Of a stretch of DNA of 64,000 nucleotides, positions 26,389 through 34,573 are shown in pieces. How positions within the stretch are numbered: position 1 is the first letter of the stretch; each line of letters opens with the position of its first letter. Position numbers and translations under genes: made by a program. The DNA is taken from assembly GCA_016793775.1 (NCBI GenBank), contig JAEULK010000096.1, forward strand, positions 62,001 through 126,000, read 5' to 3'. Under the pieces are notes generated by a model. It did not search any database and was not told where the DNA came from. It worked only from the letters and a program-made list of their open reading frames with translations. Origin of the DNA: Sphingopyxis sp. GTDB lineage: Bacteria > Pseudomonadota > Alphaproteobacteria > Sphingomonadales > Sphingomonadaceae.

Positions 26389-27132
26389 TTACCGTGGCAG
26401 CGCCATCAGATTCGCCGTCGCGCTGTCCATGTCGCGCGCGTCGCTGATGAGCTTCAATTGCGAATCCCAGGCCTTGCTGGCCTCGATCATATCGACGAGG
26501 GCGACCGTCGCGGTCACGTTGGAGCCCTCGATCGAGCGGGTGATGACGCGTGCCTCGGGGTCGTCGGGCAGGATGCCGCCACCCTTCACGCGGAACAGAT
26601 TGTCGAGCCCCTTAACGATGTCCGACCCGGTTGGGGTCGCAAGACGGAGCCGGTCGAGTTCCTGCGGGTTTTGCGCGTCGCCGCCGGCGGGCACGACAAA
26701 CACGCGCCCTTCCTGATCGATCTTGATCGAATCGGCGGGCGGGATCGTGACCGGACCCTGCGCCCCCTGTAGGGGATGGCCATCGCCCGTGGTGAGCAGC
26801 CCGCTAGGCGAGATCTGGAGGTCCCCGCGGCGGGTATAGGCTTCCTCGCCGTTCGGGGCCTGGACGACGAGCATCGCGTCGCCGGCCATCGCGATGTCAA
26901 GGTCGCGTCCCGTCGCGGTGATCGTGCCCACCCGCATGTCGGCGCCGACGACTTCCTCCGAAGACACCGCGCGCGAATCGAGTGCCCCGCCCTGGAGCCA
27001 AAGCGATTGCGCCTGTGCGATATCCGCGCGAAAGCCCGGCGTCTGTGCATTGGCAATGTTGTTGGCGATCGCCGTCTGCCGGGCCACGCTGTCCCGCATC
27101 GCGGTAAGGCTGGTATAGATGACGCGGTCCAT
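26389..27132 (-). CDS. flgF: Flagellar proximal rod protein FlgF
   Basis: 247-aa rod protein. N-terminal VIYTSLTAMRDSVARQTAIANNIANAQTPGFRADIAQAQ region and C-terminal GSNVTATVALVDMIEASKAWDSQLK identify a FlgF/FlgG-type rod protein; position between flgE and flgG and the FlgF-like start assign it. AGGAG lies seven bases before the start at 27132. 11 bp separate it from flgG. Confidence 0.93.
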   Translation of the reverse strand: MDRVIYTSLTAMRDSVARQTAIANNIANAQTPGFRADIAQAQSLWLQGGALDSRAVSSEEVVGADMRVGTITATGRDLDIAMAGDAMLVVQAPNGEEAYTRRGDLQISPSGLLTTGDGHPLQGAQGPVTIPPADSIKIDQEGRVFVVPAGGDAQNPQELDRLRLATPTGSDIVKGLDNLFRVKGGGILPDDPEARVITRSIEGSNVTATVALVDMIEASKAWDSQLKLISDARDMDSATANLMALPR

Positions 27133-27167
27133 ATGGCTACTCCTGGCAGGCGGCGATCAGCGGGGTA

Positions 27168-27995
27168 TCAGCGCAGGCCGATGATCGTCTGGGTCAGCGT
27201 GGACGCACCCTCGATCGCTTTGGCATTGGCCTGGAAATTGCGCTGGGCGGCGATCAGCAGGACGAGCTCCTCGGTGATGTCGACGTTCGAGCGTTCGAGC
27301 GCGCCCGACTGGAGCGTGCCCATCGGCCCGTTGGTCGCGGCGTCGATCGTCGGCGGACCGCTGTTACCCGTCGATTGCCAATGCGAATCGCCGACGGGGC
27401 GCAGGCCCTCCATCGCGGGAAAGGTCGCCATCGCGATCTTGCCGAGCTTCTGGTTCGAACCATCGGCAAAGGTCGCGGTGGCAAGACCGTCCTGGCCGAT
27501 CGACACATTGACGAGCGCGGCATCGGGATTGCCCGCAGCATTCTGCGGCACGACGAAGTCGGTCGTCGAGGCGAGATCGCGACTGGTGACATTGCCGTCG
27601 GCATCGACGGGCAGCAGCTGCAAAGCCGCACCGGTCGAGTCGACGACGCGACCATCCTCGAGCGGCGAGAAGGCGCCGTTGCGGGTATAGGTGACCTGGT
27701 TGCGCGGCGGTTCGCCCTTCACGACGAACATGCCGTCGCCGATGATCGCCATGTCGAACGTCTTTTCGCTCGATTCATACGAGCCTTGCGTGAACTGCTG
27801 GGTGATGCCGCTCAGGCGCGTACCCTGCCCCGCGACCGTCCTGGTCGACTGGTTCGGCGACGCGGCGAAGATGTCGCCGAACTGCGCCTTGCTGCGCTTG
27901 AAGCCGATCGATCCGGCGTTGGCGATATTGTTCGAGACGACCGACATGTCGGTCTGCGCGGCCTTGAGGCCCGAAAGCGAGGTGTAGAAAGACAT
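27168..27995 (-). CDS. flgE: Flagellar hook protein FlgE, short form
   Basis: 275-aa hook subunit. The N-terminal FYTSLSGLKAAQTDMSVVSNNIANAGSIGFKRSKAQFGD region and C-terminal ERSNVDITEELVLLIAAQRNFQANAK are canonical for FlgE. Characterised hook proteins are usually about 400 aa or more; this one lacks most of the exposed D2-type domain. Position between flgD and flgF supports the assignment over another rod protein. AAGGA lies eight bases before the ATG at 27995. Confidence 0.9.
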   Translation of the reverse strand: MSFYTSLSGLKAAQTDMSVVSNNIANAGSIGFKRSKAQFGDIFAASPNQSTRTVAGQGTRLSGITQQFTQGSYESSEKTFDMAIIGDGMFVVKGEPPRNQVTYTRNGAFSPLEDGRVVDSTGAALQLLPVDADGNVTSRDLASTTDFVVPQNAAGNPDAALVNVSIGQDGLATATFADGSNQKLGKIAMATFPAMEGLRPVGDSHWQSTGNSGPPTIDAATNGPMGTLQSGALERSNVDITEELVLLIAAQRNFQANAKAIEGASTLTQTIIGLR

Positions 27996-28006
27996 GGAGC
28001 TGATCC

Positions 28007-28306
28007 TTACTGCTGGGTGGTCGGGGAGGTCGGCGTCGCCGCCTTGATGTCCTGCAGCAGCTTGGTCTGCGCCGTGAGCTGCTCGGAAATCTGCTGGAGC
28101 GTGGTGTTGGTCTCGGTGATCCCGGCGAGGCTGGAGAATTGCGCCATCTGCGCCACCATCTGCTGGTTATCGACCGGGTTGAACGGATCCTGCTGGCTGA
28201 GCTGCGCGGTCATCAGGCGCAGGAAATCCCCCTGTCCCATCTGGTTCGCGGTGCCCGGCGGGTTGAGCACCGGATTGCTGTTGTTGGTGATGCTGTTCAC
28301 GGCCAT
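28007..28306 (-). CDS. flgD: Flagellar hook cap protein FlgD, N-terminal domain only
   Basis: 99-aa hook scaffolding protein. It contains the conserved N-terminal segment MGQGDFLRLMTAQLSQQDPFNPVDNQQMVAQMAQFSS, which identifies the family, then a helical tail. The C-terminal Tudor-like and Ig-like domains of the ~220-aa family members are missing. The stop codon is clean and the next gene follows at 11 bp, so this looks like a natural minimal form rather than a frameshift; no FlgD-like sequence is visible downstream in other frames. Confidence 0.9.
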   Translation of the reverse strand: MAVNSITNNSNPVLNPPGTANQMGQGDFLRLMTAQLSQQDPFNPVDNQQMVAQMAQFSSLAGITETNTTLQQISEQLTAQTKLLQDIKAATPTSPTTQQ

Positions 28307-28307
28307 C

Positions 28308-28718
28308 TTACTGTCCCATCCGCAGGGTTTCGTTGATCAGGCCCTTTGCGGTTTCGAGGACCTGGACGTTGTTCTGATACTGGCGCGCGGTCTCGACCAT
28401 CTCGACCAGCTCGGCGGCGCTATCGACCGCGGCTTCCCAGACGTTGCCGTCCTTGTCGGCCAGCGGGTTGTTGGGGTCGTGCTTCTTGCCCGGCGCCATC
28501 TTCGTCTGGGTGATCTGGTCGACCGCGACGGTGGCGCGGCCGCTGTCGTCCATGACGGTGCGGAACACCGGCTTCATCGCGCGATAGGCGCCAGCCTCGC
28601 TGCCGGCGATGGTGCCGGCGTTGGCGAGGTTCGACGCGGTGGTGTTGAGGCGCACGAGCTGCGCCGACATGGCGCGACCGCTGATGTCGAAGACCGAGAG
28701 CGAGCCGTTCATGGTCAT
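28308..28718 (-). CDS. flgC: Flagellar proximal rod protein FlgC
   Basis: 136-aa rod protein. N-terminal FDISGRAMSAQLVRLNTTASNLANAGT, the family P-V region (KPVFRTVMDDSG) and the C-terminal AAELVEMVETARQYQNNVQVLETAKGLI are conserved. ATG at 28718 overlaps the flgB stop (ATGA); a second ATG two codons later is possible. One base separates it from flgD. Confidence 0.95.
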   Translation of the reverse strand: MTMNGSLSVFDISGRAMSAQLVRLNTTASNLANAGTIAGSEAGAYRAMKPVFRTVMDDSGRATVAVDQITQTKMAPGKKHDPNNPLADKDGNVWEAAVDSAAELVEMVETARQYQNNVQVLETAKGLINETLRMGQ

Positions 28719-29053
28719 TCGCCCTTCAGCGCGCGGGTCAGCGTGTTGACGCGGCCCGAGAGGAAGGAAAGGCTGGAGCGATAGGCGAGCGCATTTTCGG
28801 CAAAGGCCGTCTGCTCGGTCGCCATTTCGACGGTGTTGCCGTCGAGCGAGGCCTGGACGGGGATGCGATATTCGATCGCCCCTTCCATCGAGCCGCCCTG
28901 CTGCGCGAGGTCGAGCGCCTTCGAGAAATCGAGGTCGCGCGCCTTGTAATTGGGCGTCGCGGCGTTGGCGATGTTCGACGCGAGCAGCATCATCCGCTGG
29001 CTGCGCAATTGCAGCGCGCTGGCATGGATGCCGAAGATCTTGTCTGCTGCCAT
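28715..29053 (-). CDS. flgB: Flagellar proximal rod protein FlgB
   Basis: 112-aa rod protein and first gene of the flg operon. Core motif RSQRMMLLASNIANAATPNYKARDLDFSKAL. I chose the ATG at 29053 with AGGA eight bases upstream; an in-frame start at 29119 would lie at or before the transcription start predicted from the sigma-54 promoter and adds non-homologous residues. The operon runs flgBCDEFGHIJKL with overlaps or gaps of 35 bp or less. Confidence 0.94.
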   Translation of the reverse strand: MAADKIFGIHASALQLRSQRMMLLASNIANAATPNYKARDLDFSKALDLAQQGGSMEGAIEYRIPVQASLDGNTVEMATEQTAFAENALAYRSSLSFLSGRVNTLTRALKGE

Positions 29054-29121
29054 CACATCATTCCTTTCTTCGGGGCCGATCCGGCGGGAGCCGACGCGGA
29101 CGCACGAAACAGAAGCCATGA

Positions 29122-29139
29122 TGCAATCGGCGTGCCAAA
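29122..29139 (-). promoter_or_regulatory. Sigma-54 promoter of the flgB operon
   Basis: On the minus strand TTTGGCACGCCGATTGCA reads from 29139 to 29122, with GG and GC separated by exactly 10 bp. It lies 69 bp before flgB. It is divergent from the flgA sigma-54 promoter 130 bp away. Confidence 0.88.
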
Positions 29140-29268
29140 TGCGAGTTACTGACGGTTTTCAGCCATTTCCCGATCGCCCCAGCGGACCGGCGGGGCGTGG
29201 ATGGGATCGACGGTCAGATTTTTGACGGCCCGCCCGTGCGGTCCCCTGAAAGCCGCAGCAAAGCGCGA

Positions 29269-29285
29269 CTGGCACGCATCCTGCA
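29269..29285 (+). promoter_or_regulatory. Sigma-54 promoter of flgA
   Basis: CTGGCACGCATCCTGCA has the GG-N10-GC layout with good -24 and -12 matches, 41 bp before the flgA start and just upstream of its AAAGGAG ribosome binding site. Confidence 0.88.
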
Positions 29286-29325
29286 ATCCTGCGAGCGACC
29301 ATTTTGGACCAAAGGAGATGGCCCC

Positions 29326-29835
29326 GTGAAAAGCAATCTTGTCTTTGCCATCGGCGCGCTCGCCGTGGCGATGCCCGCCGAAGCGACCGGACAGGCCGCG
29401 AGCGAGGACTGGCAGACGATCGACGTGCTCACCGCAATGGTGGCGAACGCCATGGGCCGCACCGCGACCCCGATCGACCGCCGCATCAAGCTGGCGCGCT
29501 GCCCCGAACAGGCGTCGGTGACCGCGATCGACAGTTCGACGCTCGCCGTCCGCTGCCAATCGCTCGGCTGGCGGCTGCGCGTGCCGATGACCGGCCCGAG
29601 CGGCGCGAGCGCCGCGGGCGGTTTCGTCGCCAAGCCCGCCGCCGCTGCGCCCGTCGTCCGCCGCGGCGACAATGTCCGTGTCACCATCGATACCGAAAGC
29701 TTCTCGATCAGCTATGCCGCCACCGCGAACCAGGACGGCCGCGTCGGCGACCTGATCGCGCTGCGCGGCAGCGATACCAAAAGCGCGCTGAGCGCCGTCG
29801 TCACCGGTCCGGGCCGCGCACGACTCGCCGACTAA
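29326..29835 (+). CDS. flgA: Flagellar P-ring assembly chaperone FlgA
   Basis: 169-aa periplasmic protein required for P-ring assembly. Signal peptide at about residues 1-20 (KSNLVFAIGALAVAMPAEA). The C-terminal SAF-type domain includes VVRRGDNVRVTIDTESFSISYAATA and DGRVGDLIALRGSDT, characteristic of FlgA. The GTG at 29326 is set by AAAGGAG eight bases upstream; a longer frame from 29197 begins before the promoter and is not used. A strong terminator follows. Confidence 0.93.
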   Translation: MKSNLVFAIGALAVAMPAEATGQAASEDWQTIDVLTAMVANAMGRTATPIDRRIKLARCPEQASVTAIDSSTLAVRCQSLGWRLRVPMTGPSGASAAGGFVAKPAAAAPVVRRGDNVRVTIDTESFSISYAATANQDGRVGDLIALRGSDTKSALSAVVTGPGRARLAD

Positions 29836-29877
29836 AGCCTATAAGTCACTCCTGATCGGGGTCCCGAGCCCTGCCCT

Positions 29878-29930
29878 GGCCCGGTGGCTGTCGGTTTTCC
29901 GACGCCGCCGGGCCTTTTCTTTGGTTTTTT
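29878..29930 (+). terminator. Intrinsic terminator after flgA
   Basis: A 16-17-bp, nearly perfect GC-rich stem (29878-29894 with 29899-29914) with a TTTT loop is followed by TTTTCTTTGGTTTTTT. It isolates flgA from flgM, so flgM must have its own promoter. Confidence 0.92.
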
Positions 29931-30023
29931 GCCTCGGCAGCCTTAATCGCCCGATTTCGCGTCCGTTAAACCCCTTCGAACAGGCCGTCGTTTTTCTGAC
30001 GGGCCCCAGGAAAGGAGGCGCAT

Positions 30024-30329
30024 ATGACGGGAGACGGCAAGATCGGGCTGCAGGTCGGCAACGTCGTGCGCCTCGGCGCCGTGCGCAAGGTTGCGGGCGC
30101 CACCGCCGATGCCGGCCCCGCAGCGGTTCCGGCAAAACCGGCGAGCGATGCCGTGCCGGTCGCCAGCCTCATCACCCTCGCCGCCGGTATCGCCAGCCAG
30201 CCTGCCCCGATCGACGGCGCGCGTGTCGCCGCGATCCGCGGCGCGATCGCCAACGGCAGCTATCGGCTCGATCCCGCCGCCACCGCGCGGGCGATGATGC
30301 AGTTCCACGGACGCGGCGCCGACGCATGA
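30024..30329 (+). CDS. flgM: Anti-sigma-28 factor FlgM
   Basis: 101-aa small protein whose C-terminal half (DGARVAAIRGAIANGSYRLDPAATARAM, residues about 66-93) is the FlgM signature that binds FliA; the N-terminal part is disordered-looking and Ala/Val-rich. AGGAGG lies just upstream of the ATG at 30024. A weak TTAAA plus GCCGTC pair near 29975-29998 could be its promoter. FlgM is normally exported when the hook is finished, releasing FliA. Overlaps flgN. Confidence 0.93.
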   Translation: MTGDGKIGLQVGNVVRLGAVRKVAGATADAGPAAVPAKPASDAVPVASLITLAAGIASQPAPIDGARVAAIRGAIANGSYRLDPAATARAMMQFHGRGADA

Positions 30330-30631
30330 TGATGCAGATGGAAGAGGTGCAGGCCCAGCTCGACGCGCTGGTCGCGGCGCTCGACGGGCATGATGCGGGG
30401 GCGATCATATCGGCCACCGAGGCGCTCGCCACCGCGGTGATCCTGTTCCGCAGCAGCAAGGTCCCGCCGGGGCGCGAGGAGCACGCCCGGATGCTGACCG
30501 ACCGCGTGCTGCGCAAGCTCGAGGCGGCAGCGATCCGCGTCAACATCCTCAAGGACTGGACGCGTCAGCGGATTGACAGAAACCACCAGATCCGCGGCAC
30601 CGCGCCGCAAGGCATCGCACTAAGCTATTAA
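30326..30631 (+). CDS. flgN: FlgN-like flagellar export chaperone
   Basis: 101-aa helical protein starting on the ATG that overlaps the flgM stop. Helical leucine/alanine pattern (EEVQAQLDALVAALDGHDAGA) and the C-terminal NHQIRGTAPQGIALSY agree with small FlgN-type chaperones for FlgK and FlgL. Family conservation is low, so position after flgM is the main evidence. Confidence 0.68.
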   Translation: MMMQMEEVQAQLDALVAALDGHDAGAIISATEALATAVILFRSSKVPPGREEHARMLTDRVLRKLEAAAIRVNILKDWTRQRIDRNHQIRGTAPQGIALSY

Positions 30632-30662
30632 TTAACCAGGAAAAGCCGCGTCTTTCCATAAT

Positions 30663-30679
30663 ATGGCACGATGATTGCT
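30663..30679 (+). promoter_or_regulatory. Sigma-54 promoter of the transglycosylase-flhA-fliA operon
   Basis: ATGGCACGATGATTGCT with GG-N10-GC spacing lies 34-50 bp before the ATG at 30713. It excludes the in-frame ATG at 30671 as start codon. It would put flhA and fliA under sigma-54 control. Confidence 0.87.
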
Positions 30680-30712
30680 TTTGGTTCGCTGAAGGAAGCG
30701 GAACCAACAGCC

Positions 30713-31540
30713 ATGACGACGATCAACAACAGTGCAGCCAGCATCGCCGCCTCCCCCGTGATGACGGCGGTGGCGGATGCGTCGGGCCGCACCGGGGTCG
30801 ATTTCGACTATCTTGTCGATGTCGCGCGCGTCGAAAGCGGGTTCAACCCGACCGCCAAGGCCCCGACCTCGTCGGCGCGCGGCCTGTATCAATTCACCAA
30901 ATCGACCTGGCTCGCGACGCTCGACCGTCACGGCGCCGACCATGGCCTCGGCTGGGCCGCCGATGCGATCGGCCGCGACGCCTCGGGCCGCCTCACCGTC
31001 ACCGACCCGACATTGCGCCAGCAGATTTTCGACCTGCGCGACGACCCGGCGGCCGCCGCCGCGATGGCCGCGGCCTTCACCTCGGACAACCGCGCCTATG
31101 TCGAAAGCCGCACCGGCCGCACCGCCGAACCGGTCGACCTCTACCTCGCCCATTTCCTGGGGAGCGGCGGCGCGGTCAAATTCCTGAACGCCTGGGCCGC
31201 CGATCCCGATCAGGCCGCGGCGCCGATGATGCCAGATGCCGCGGGTGCCAACCGCTCGATCTTCTACGCCAGCGACGGCAGCATGCGCAGCCTCAACGAC
31301 ATCCGCGAACGCTTCCGCGCCAAGCTCGACGCGGGCGGCGAGCCCGGCTTCCTGCCCGGCGGCGGCACCATGCCCGCGACCAACCCCGGCTGGCGCGTCC
31401 AGATGGCGAGCGCCAGCGGCACCCAGGGCGGGCGTCCCCCGCTCCCGATGATGGATATTCAGCCGATGCCCAAGAAACTGTCGATGGGCTTCGCCGCCCA
31501 GGCCTATCAGCGGCTCGCGTCGCTGGGCGGTACCGCATGA
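30713..31540 (+). CDS. Flagellar lytic transglycosylase (SltF-like)
   Basis: 275-aa protein with an SLT-type lytic transglycosylase fold: VDVARVESGFNPTA with probable catalytic Glu41, then SSARGLYQFTKSTWL and the later DLYLAHFLGSGGAVKFL. No signal peptide is seen, so export by the flagellar apparatus or a partner is possible. The C-terminal ~90 residues are Pro/Gly-rich without homology I recognise. As FlgJ here has only its rod domain, this enzyme probably opens the peptidoglycan for the rod. Overlaps flhA by four bases. Confidence 0.82.
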   Translation: MTTINNSAASIAASPVMTAVADASGRTGVDFDYLVDVARVESGFNPTAKAPTSSARGLYQFTKSTWLATLDRHGADHGLGWAADAIGRDASGRLTVTDPTLRQQIFDLRDDPAAAAAMAAAFTSDNRAYVESRTGRTAEPVDLYLAHFLGSGGAVKFLNAWAADPDQAAAPMMPDAAGANRSIFYASDGSMRSLNDIRERFRAKLDAGGEPGFLPGGGTMPATNPGWRVQMASASGTQGGRPPLPMMDIQPMPKKLSMGFAAQAYQRLASLGGTA

Positions 31541-33660
31541 AGCTGAGCTTCACGCCGCGCGACGCCGGCCGTTTCGCCGGTGCCGCCGCGCTGCCGGTGG
31601 GGATGCTGATCCTCGTCGCGCTGATGGTCATCCCGGTCACGCCGCTGATCCTCGACATCAGCTTCGTCGCGAACATCATGATCAGCCTCGCGGTGCTGAT
31701 GGTTGCGCTGTCGGCCGCAAAGCCGCTCGACTTTTCGGCCTTCCCGACCGTCCTGCTGCTCACCACCCTGTTCCGCCTCGCGCTCAACGTCGCCTCGACG
31801 CGCGTCGTGCTCGTCCACGGCCATGAAGGCACGGCGGCGGCGGGGCATGTGATCGAAGCTTTCGGCCAGGTGCTGATCGGCGGCGATTATGTCGTCGGCC
31901 TGTTCGTCTTCGTCGTGCTGATGATCATCAACATGGTCGTCATCACCAAGGGCGCGGGCCGCGTGTCCGAAGTGTCGGCGCGCTTCACCCTCGACGCCCT
32001 GCCCGGCAAGCAAATGGCGATCGACGCCGATCTGAACGCCGGCCTGCTGACCCCCGACGAAGCCAAGGCGCGGCGTCAGGAAGTGGCGACCGAAGCCGAT
32101 TTCTACGGTTCGATGGACGGTGCCTCGAAATTCGTGAAGGGCGACGCGGTCGCGGGTCTGCTGATCCTGTTCGTCAACATCGTCGGCGGGCTGATCCTCG
32201 GCGTGTTCAGCCATGGCCTCAGCTTCTCCGAAGCGGGCAGCACCTACGTCACGCTGGCGATCGGCGACGCGCTGGTCGCGCAAATCCCGGCGCTGCTGCT
32301 GTCGATCGCCGCCGCGTCGATCGTCACCCGCGTCACCTCGCCGATGAACCTCAGCGACCAGATCGGCAGCCAGTTCGCGGCGCCGCATATCTGGTTCGCG
32401 GTCGGCGGCATCCTGACCATCCTCGGCCTCGTCCCCGCGATGCCGCAGATGCTGATCCTGCCCGCCGCCGCGCTGTCCCTCGTCATGGGCTGGCAATTGC
32501 GCAAGGCCGCCGCCGCGGTCGCCGCCGCCCCCGAACCCGCCCTGCCCGCGCCCGACCCGCATCTGATCGACTGGGCCGACGTCAGCGATTCGAGCGCGGC
32601 GCAGCTCGAGATCGGCTATGCGCTGGTCAGCCTGGTCGACGAGCGCAAGGGCGCCCCGCTGATGGGCCGGATCACCGGCATCCGGCGCCAGCTGTCGAAG
32701 GAACTCGGCTTCGTCGTCCCCGCGGTGAAGGTCAGCGACGATCTGTCGCTGCCCGGCAACGTCTATCGCATCTCGGTCGCCGGGGTGATCGTCGGCGAGG
32801 ACGAGGTCTTCCCCAACGAAATGCTCGCGCTCGACTCGGGCGATCTCGTCACCAAGGTTACGGGCCGCCCGTGCAAGGATCCGACCTTCGGACTCGACGC
32901 CCTCTGGATTCCGCGCGCGTCGCAGAATGACGCGATCGCGGCGGGCTATACCGTCGTCGATCCCGCGACCGTCGTCGCGACGCATCTCAACAATAGCATC
33001 GTCGGCGCGGCGTCCGACCTGTTCGGCATCGACGACGCGCAGGCGCTGATCGACAATCTGAAGCTCCATTATCCGCAGCTGACCGCCAGCCTGACCCCCG
33101 CAGGCTATCCGCTGCCGCGCGTCGCCAGCCTGTGCAAGGCGCTGTTGATCGAGCGCATCCCCTTGCGCGATTTCCGCAAGATCGCCGAGGCGATGGTCGC
33201 CTTTGCCGGACAGCAGCTTGGCGAGGGCGAGCTGATCGAGGCGGTGCGTCAGCGCATCGGCGCGCTGATCGTCCAGACGATCGTGCCGAGCCGCATGCCG
33301 CTGCCCGTCGTGACCTTCACGCCCGAGATCGAGATGCTGCTCAATCAGGCGGTGCGCGCCAATCCGGGCGCCGACTGGCCGTTCGAACATGGCATGGCGA
33401 TGAAGATCGTCGGCCAGATCGGCCAGGCGGTCGAACCTTTGCTGCTGTCGACGCGCAGCTTCGCGCTGGTCGCCTCGCCGATCTGCCGCCCCGCGCTGTC
33501 GCGGCTGGTCCGCGCGACCTTCCCCGACGTCGCGGTCATTTCCTACCTCGAAATTCCCGCGACCAAGGCGACAGAGATCGTTGCGACGATCGGCGCCGAC
33601 GTGCCGCGGCTCACGGGCGAAAGCGCCGACCAGATGAGGGACCATATCCATGAAAATTGA
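31537..33660 (+). CDS. flhA: Flagellar export protein FlhA
   Basis: 707-aa inner-membrane protein forming the nonameric export platform. Eight helices in the first ~320 residues, with the FHIPEP-family region LRLALNVASTRVVLVHGHEGTAAAGHVIEAFGQ split near residues 70-110 and ALPGKQMAIDADLNAG near 150. The C-terminal cytoplasmic domain includes VRDF-like RIPLRDFRKIAEAM. Full length. Overlaps the transglycosylase by four and fliA by 11 bases. Confidence 0.97.
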   Translation: MKLSFTPRDAGRFAGAAALPVGMLILVALMVIPVTPLILDISFVANIMISLAVLMVALSAAKPLDFSAFPTVLLLTTLFRLALNVASTRVVLVHGHEGTAAAGHVIEAFGQVLIGGDYVVGLFVFVVLMIINMVVITKGAGRVSEVSARFTLDALPGKQMAIDADLNAGLLTPDEAKARRQEVATEADFYGSMDGASKFVKGDAVAGLLILFVNIVGGLILGVFSHGLSFSEAGSTYVTLAIGDALVAQIPALLLSIAAASIVTRVTSPMNLSDQIGSQFAAPHIWFAVGGILTILGLVPAMPQMLILPAAALSLVMGWQLRKAAAAVAAAPEPALPAPDPHLIDWADVSDSSAAQLEIGYALVSLVDERKGAPLMGRITGIRRQLSKELGFVVPAVKVSDDLSLPGNVYRISVAGVIVGEDEVFPNEMLALDSGDLVTKVTGRPCKDPTFGLDALWIPRASQNDAIAAGYTVVDPATVVATHLNNSIVGAASDLFGIDDAQALIDNLKLHYPQLTASLTPAGYPLPRVASLCKALLIERIPLRDFRKIAEAMVAFAGQQLGEGELIEAVRQRIGALIVQTIVPSRMPLPVVTFTPEIEMLLNQAVRANPGADWPFEHGMAMKIVGQIGQAVEPLLLSTRSFALVASPICRPALSRLVRATFPDVAVISYLEIPATKATEIVATIGADVPRLTGESADQMRDHIHEN

Positions 33661-34402
33661 GCCCGCCGCGCACTTCGCCGGGACGGCGGCGCGCGCCGCA
33701 TCGCCGCAGGGCTATGGCGCCAGCGCCGAGCAGCTGATCGACGAATATGCGCCGCTGGTGCGCAAGATCGCCTGGCAGGTGTTTTCGCGGGTGTCGCGGA
33801 CGAGCGACCTCGACGACCTGATCCAGACCGGGCTGATCGCACTGATCGAGGCGAGCCGCCATTATGAAGAGCGCGGTTTCGCTTTCGCCACCTATGCCTC
33901 GACCCGCATCCGCGGCGCGATGATCGACCAGTTGCGCCGCGAGGCCGATGTCGGCCGCTCGGCGATGGTCGCGAGCAAGAGGATCGGCAGCGTGCGCGCC
34001 GCGCTCGAACAAAATCTGATGCGCGCGCCGACGACCGCCGAAATGGCCGCGGCGTTCGAGATGTCGGCCGAGGAATATTTCGCGCTCGAACGCAGCGCGA
34101 CGCATGGACGTTCGACCTCGCTCGACGCGATGATCGACGACGGCAACTTCCTCCTCGCCGATGAGGGAGAGGGCGCCGACGAGCGGTGCGAGCAGCATGA
34201 CCTGCTCGAAGCGCTGGGCGCGTGCATCGCCAAATTGCCCGAACGCGAGCAACTGGTGCTCCAGCTCTATTTCTTCGAGGAACTGAATTTGCAGGAAATC
34301 GGCCTGACGCTCGACGTCAGCGCGGCGCGCGTCTGCCAGATCAAGCGCGATGCGATGGCCCGGGTCGACCGGATGCTGCGCGAGATTACCGAAGTGGATT
34401 GA
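33650..34402 (+). CDS. fliA: RNA polymerase sigma factor FliA (sigma-28)
   Basis: 250-aa flagellar sigma factor. Region 2 is clear (DLDDLIQTGLIALIEASRHYE, then FATYASTRIRGAMIDQLRR) and region 4 ends it (ELNLQEIGLTLDVSAARVCQIKRDAM). The N-terminal ~25 residues are unconserved. It should read late genes such as flagellin and motAB; FlgM is its antagonist. GAGGGA precedes the ATG at 33650, which overlaps flhA by 11 bases. Confidence 0.96.
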   Translation: MKIEPAAHFAGTAARAASPQGYGASAEQLIDEYAPLVRKIAWQVFSRVSRTSDLDDLIQTGLIALIEASRHYEERGFAFATYASTRIRGAMIDQLRREADVGRSAMVASKRIGSVRAALEQNLMRAPTTAEMAAAFEMSAEEYFALERSATHGRSTSLDAMIDDGNFLLADEGEGADERCEQHDLLEALGACIAKLPEREQLVLQLYFFEELNLQEIGLTLDVSAARVCQIKRDAMARVDRMLREITEVD

Positions 34403-34442
34403 GGAGGTCGGTTTTGGGGTGGGGACAAGACGATCCCTCTTT

Positions 34443-34522
34443 CCGTTCGTGTCGAGCGTAGTCGAGACATGTTTGGGGAGCGCCGGCCTTCCGGGTGTCT
34501 CGACTTCGCTCGACACGAACGG
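34443..34522. repeat. REP-like inverted repeat, family B
   Basis: Arms 34443-34469 and 34496-34522 are 27-bp inverted copies with one mismatch (core CGTTCGTGTCGAGCG), separated by 26 bp. It lies between the convergent fliA and MarR-like genes and could serve as a bidirectional terminator. It differs from the family A repeat. Confidence 0.85.
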
Positions 34523-34573
34523 GAGTTAAAGGGCAGCTCGCCCGCTAACGCCCGATACCCGCCGCTCAAACAA

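Noticed and set aside
31507..33651. 714-aa reading frame antisense to flhA
   Set aside because: Almost exact shadow of flhA with Arg/Asp/His-rich low-complexity translation; a frame effect of high GC content.
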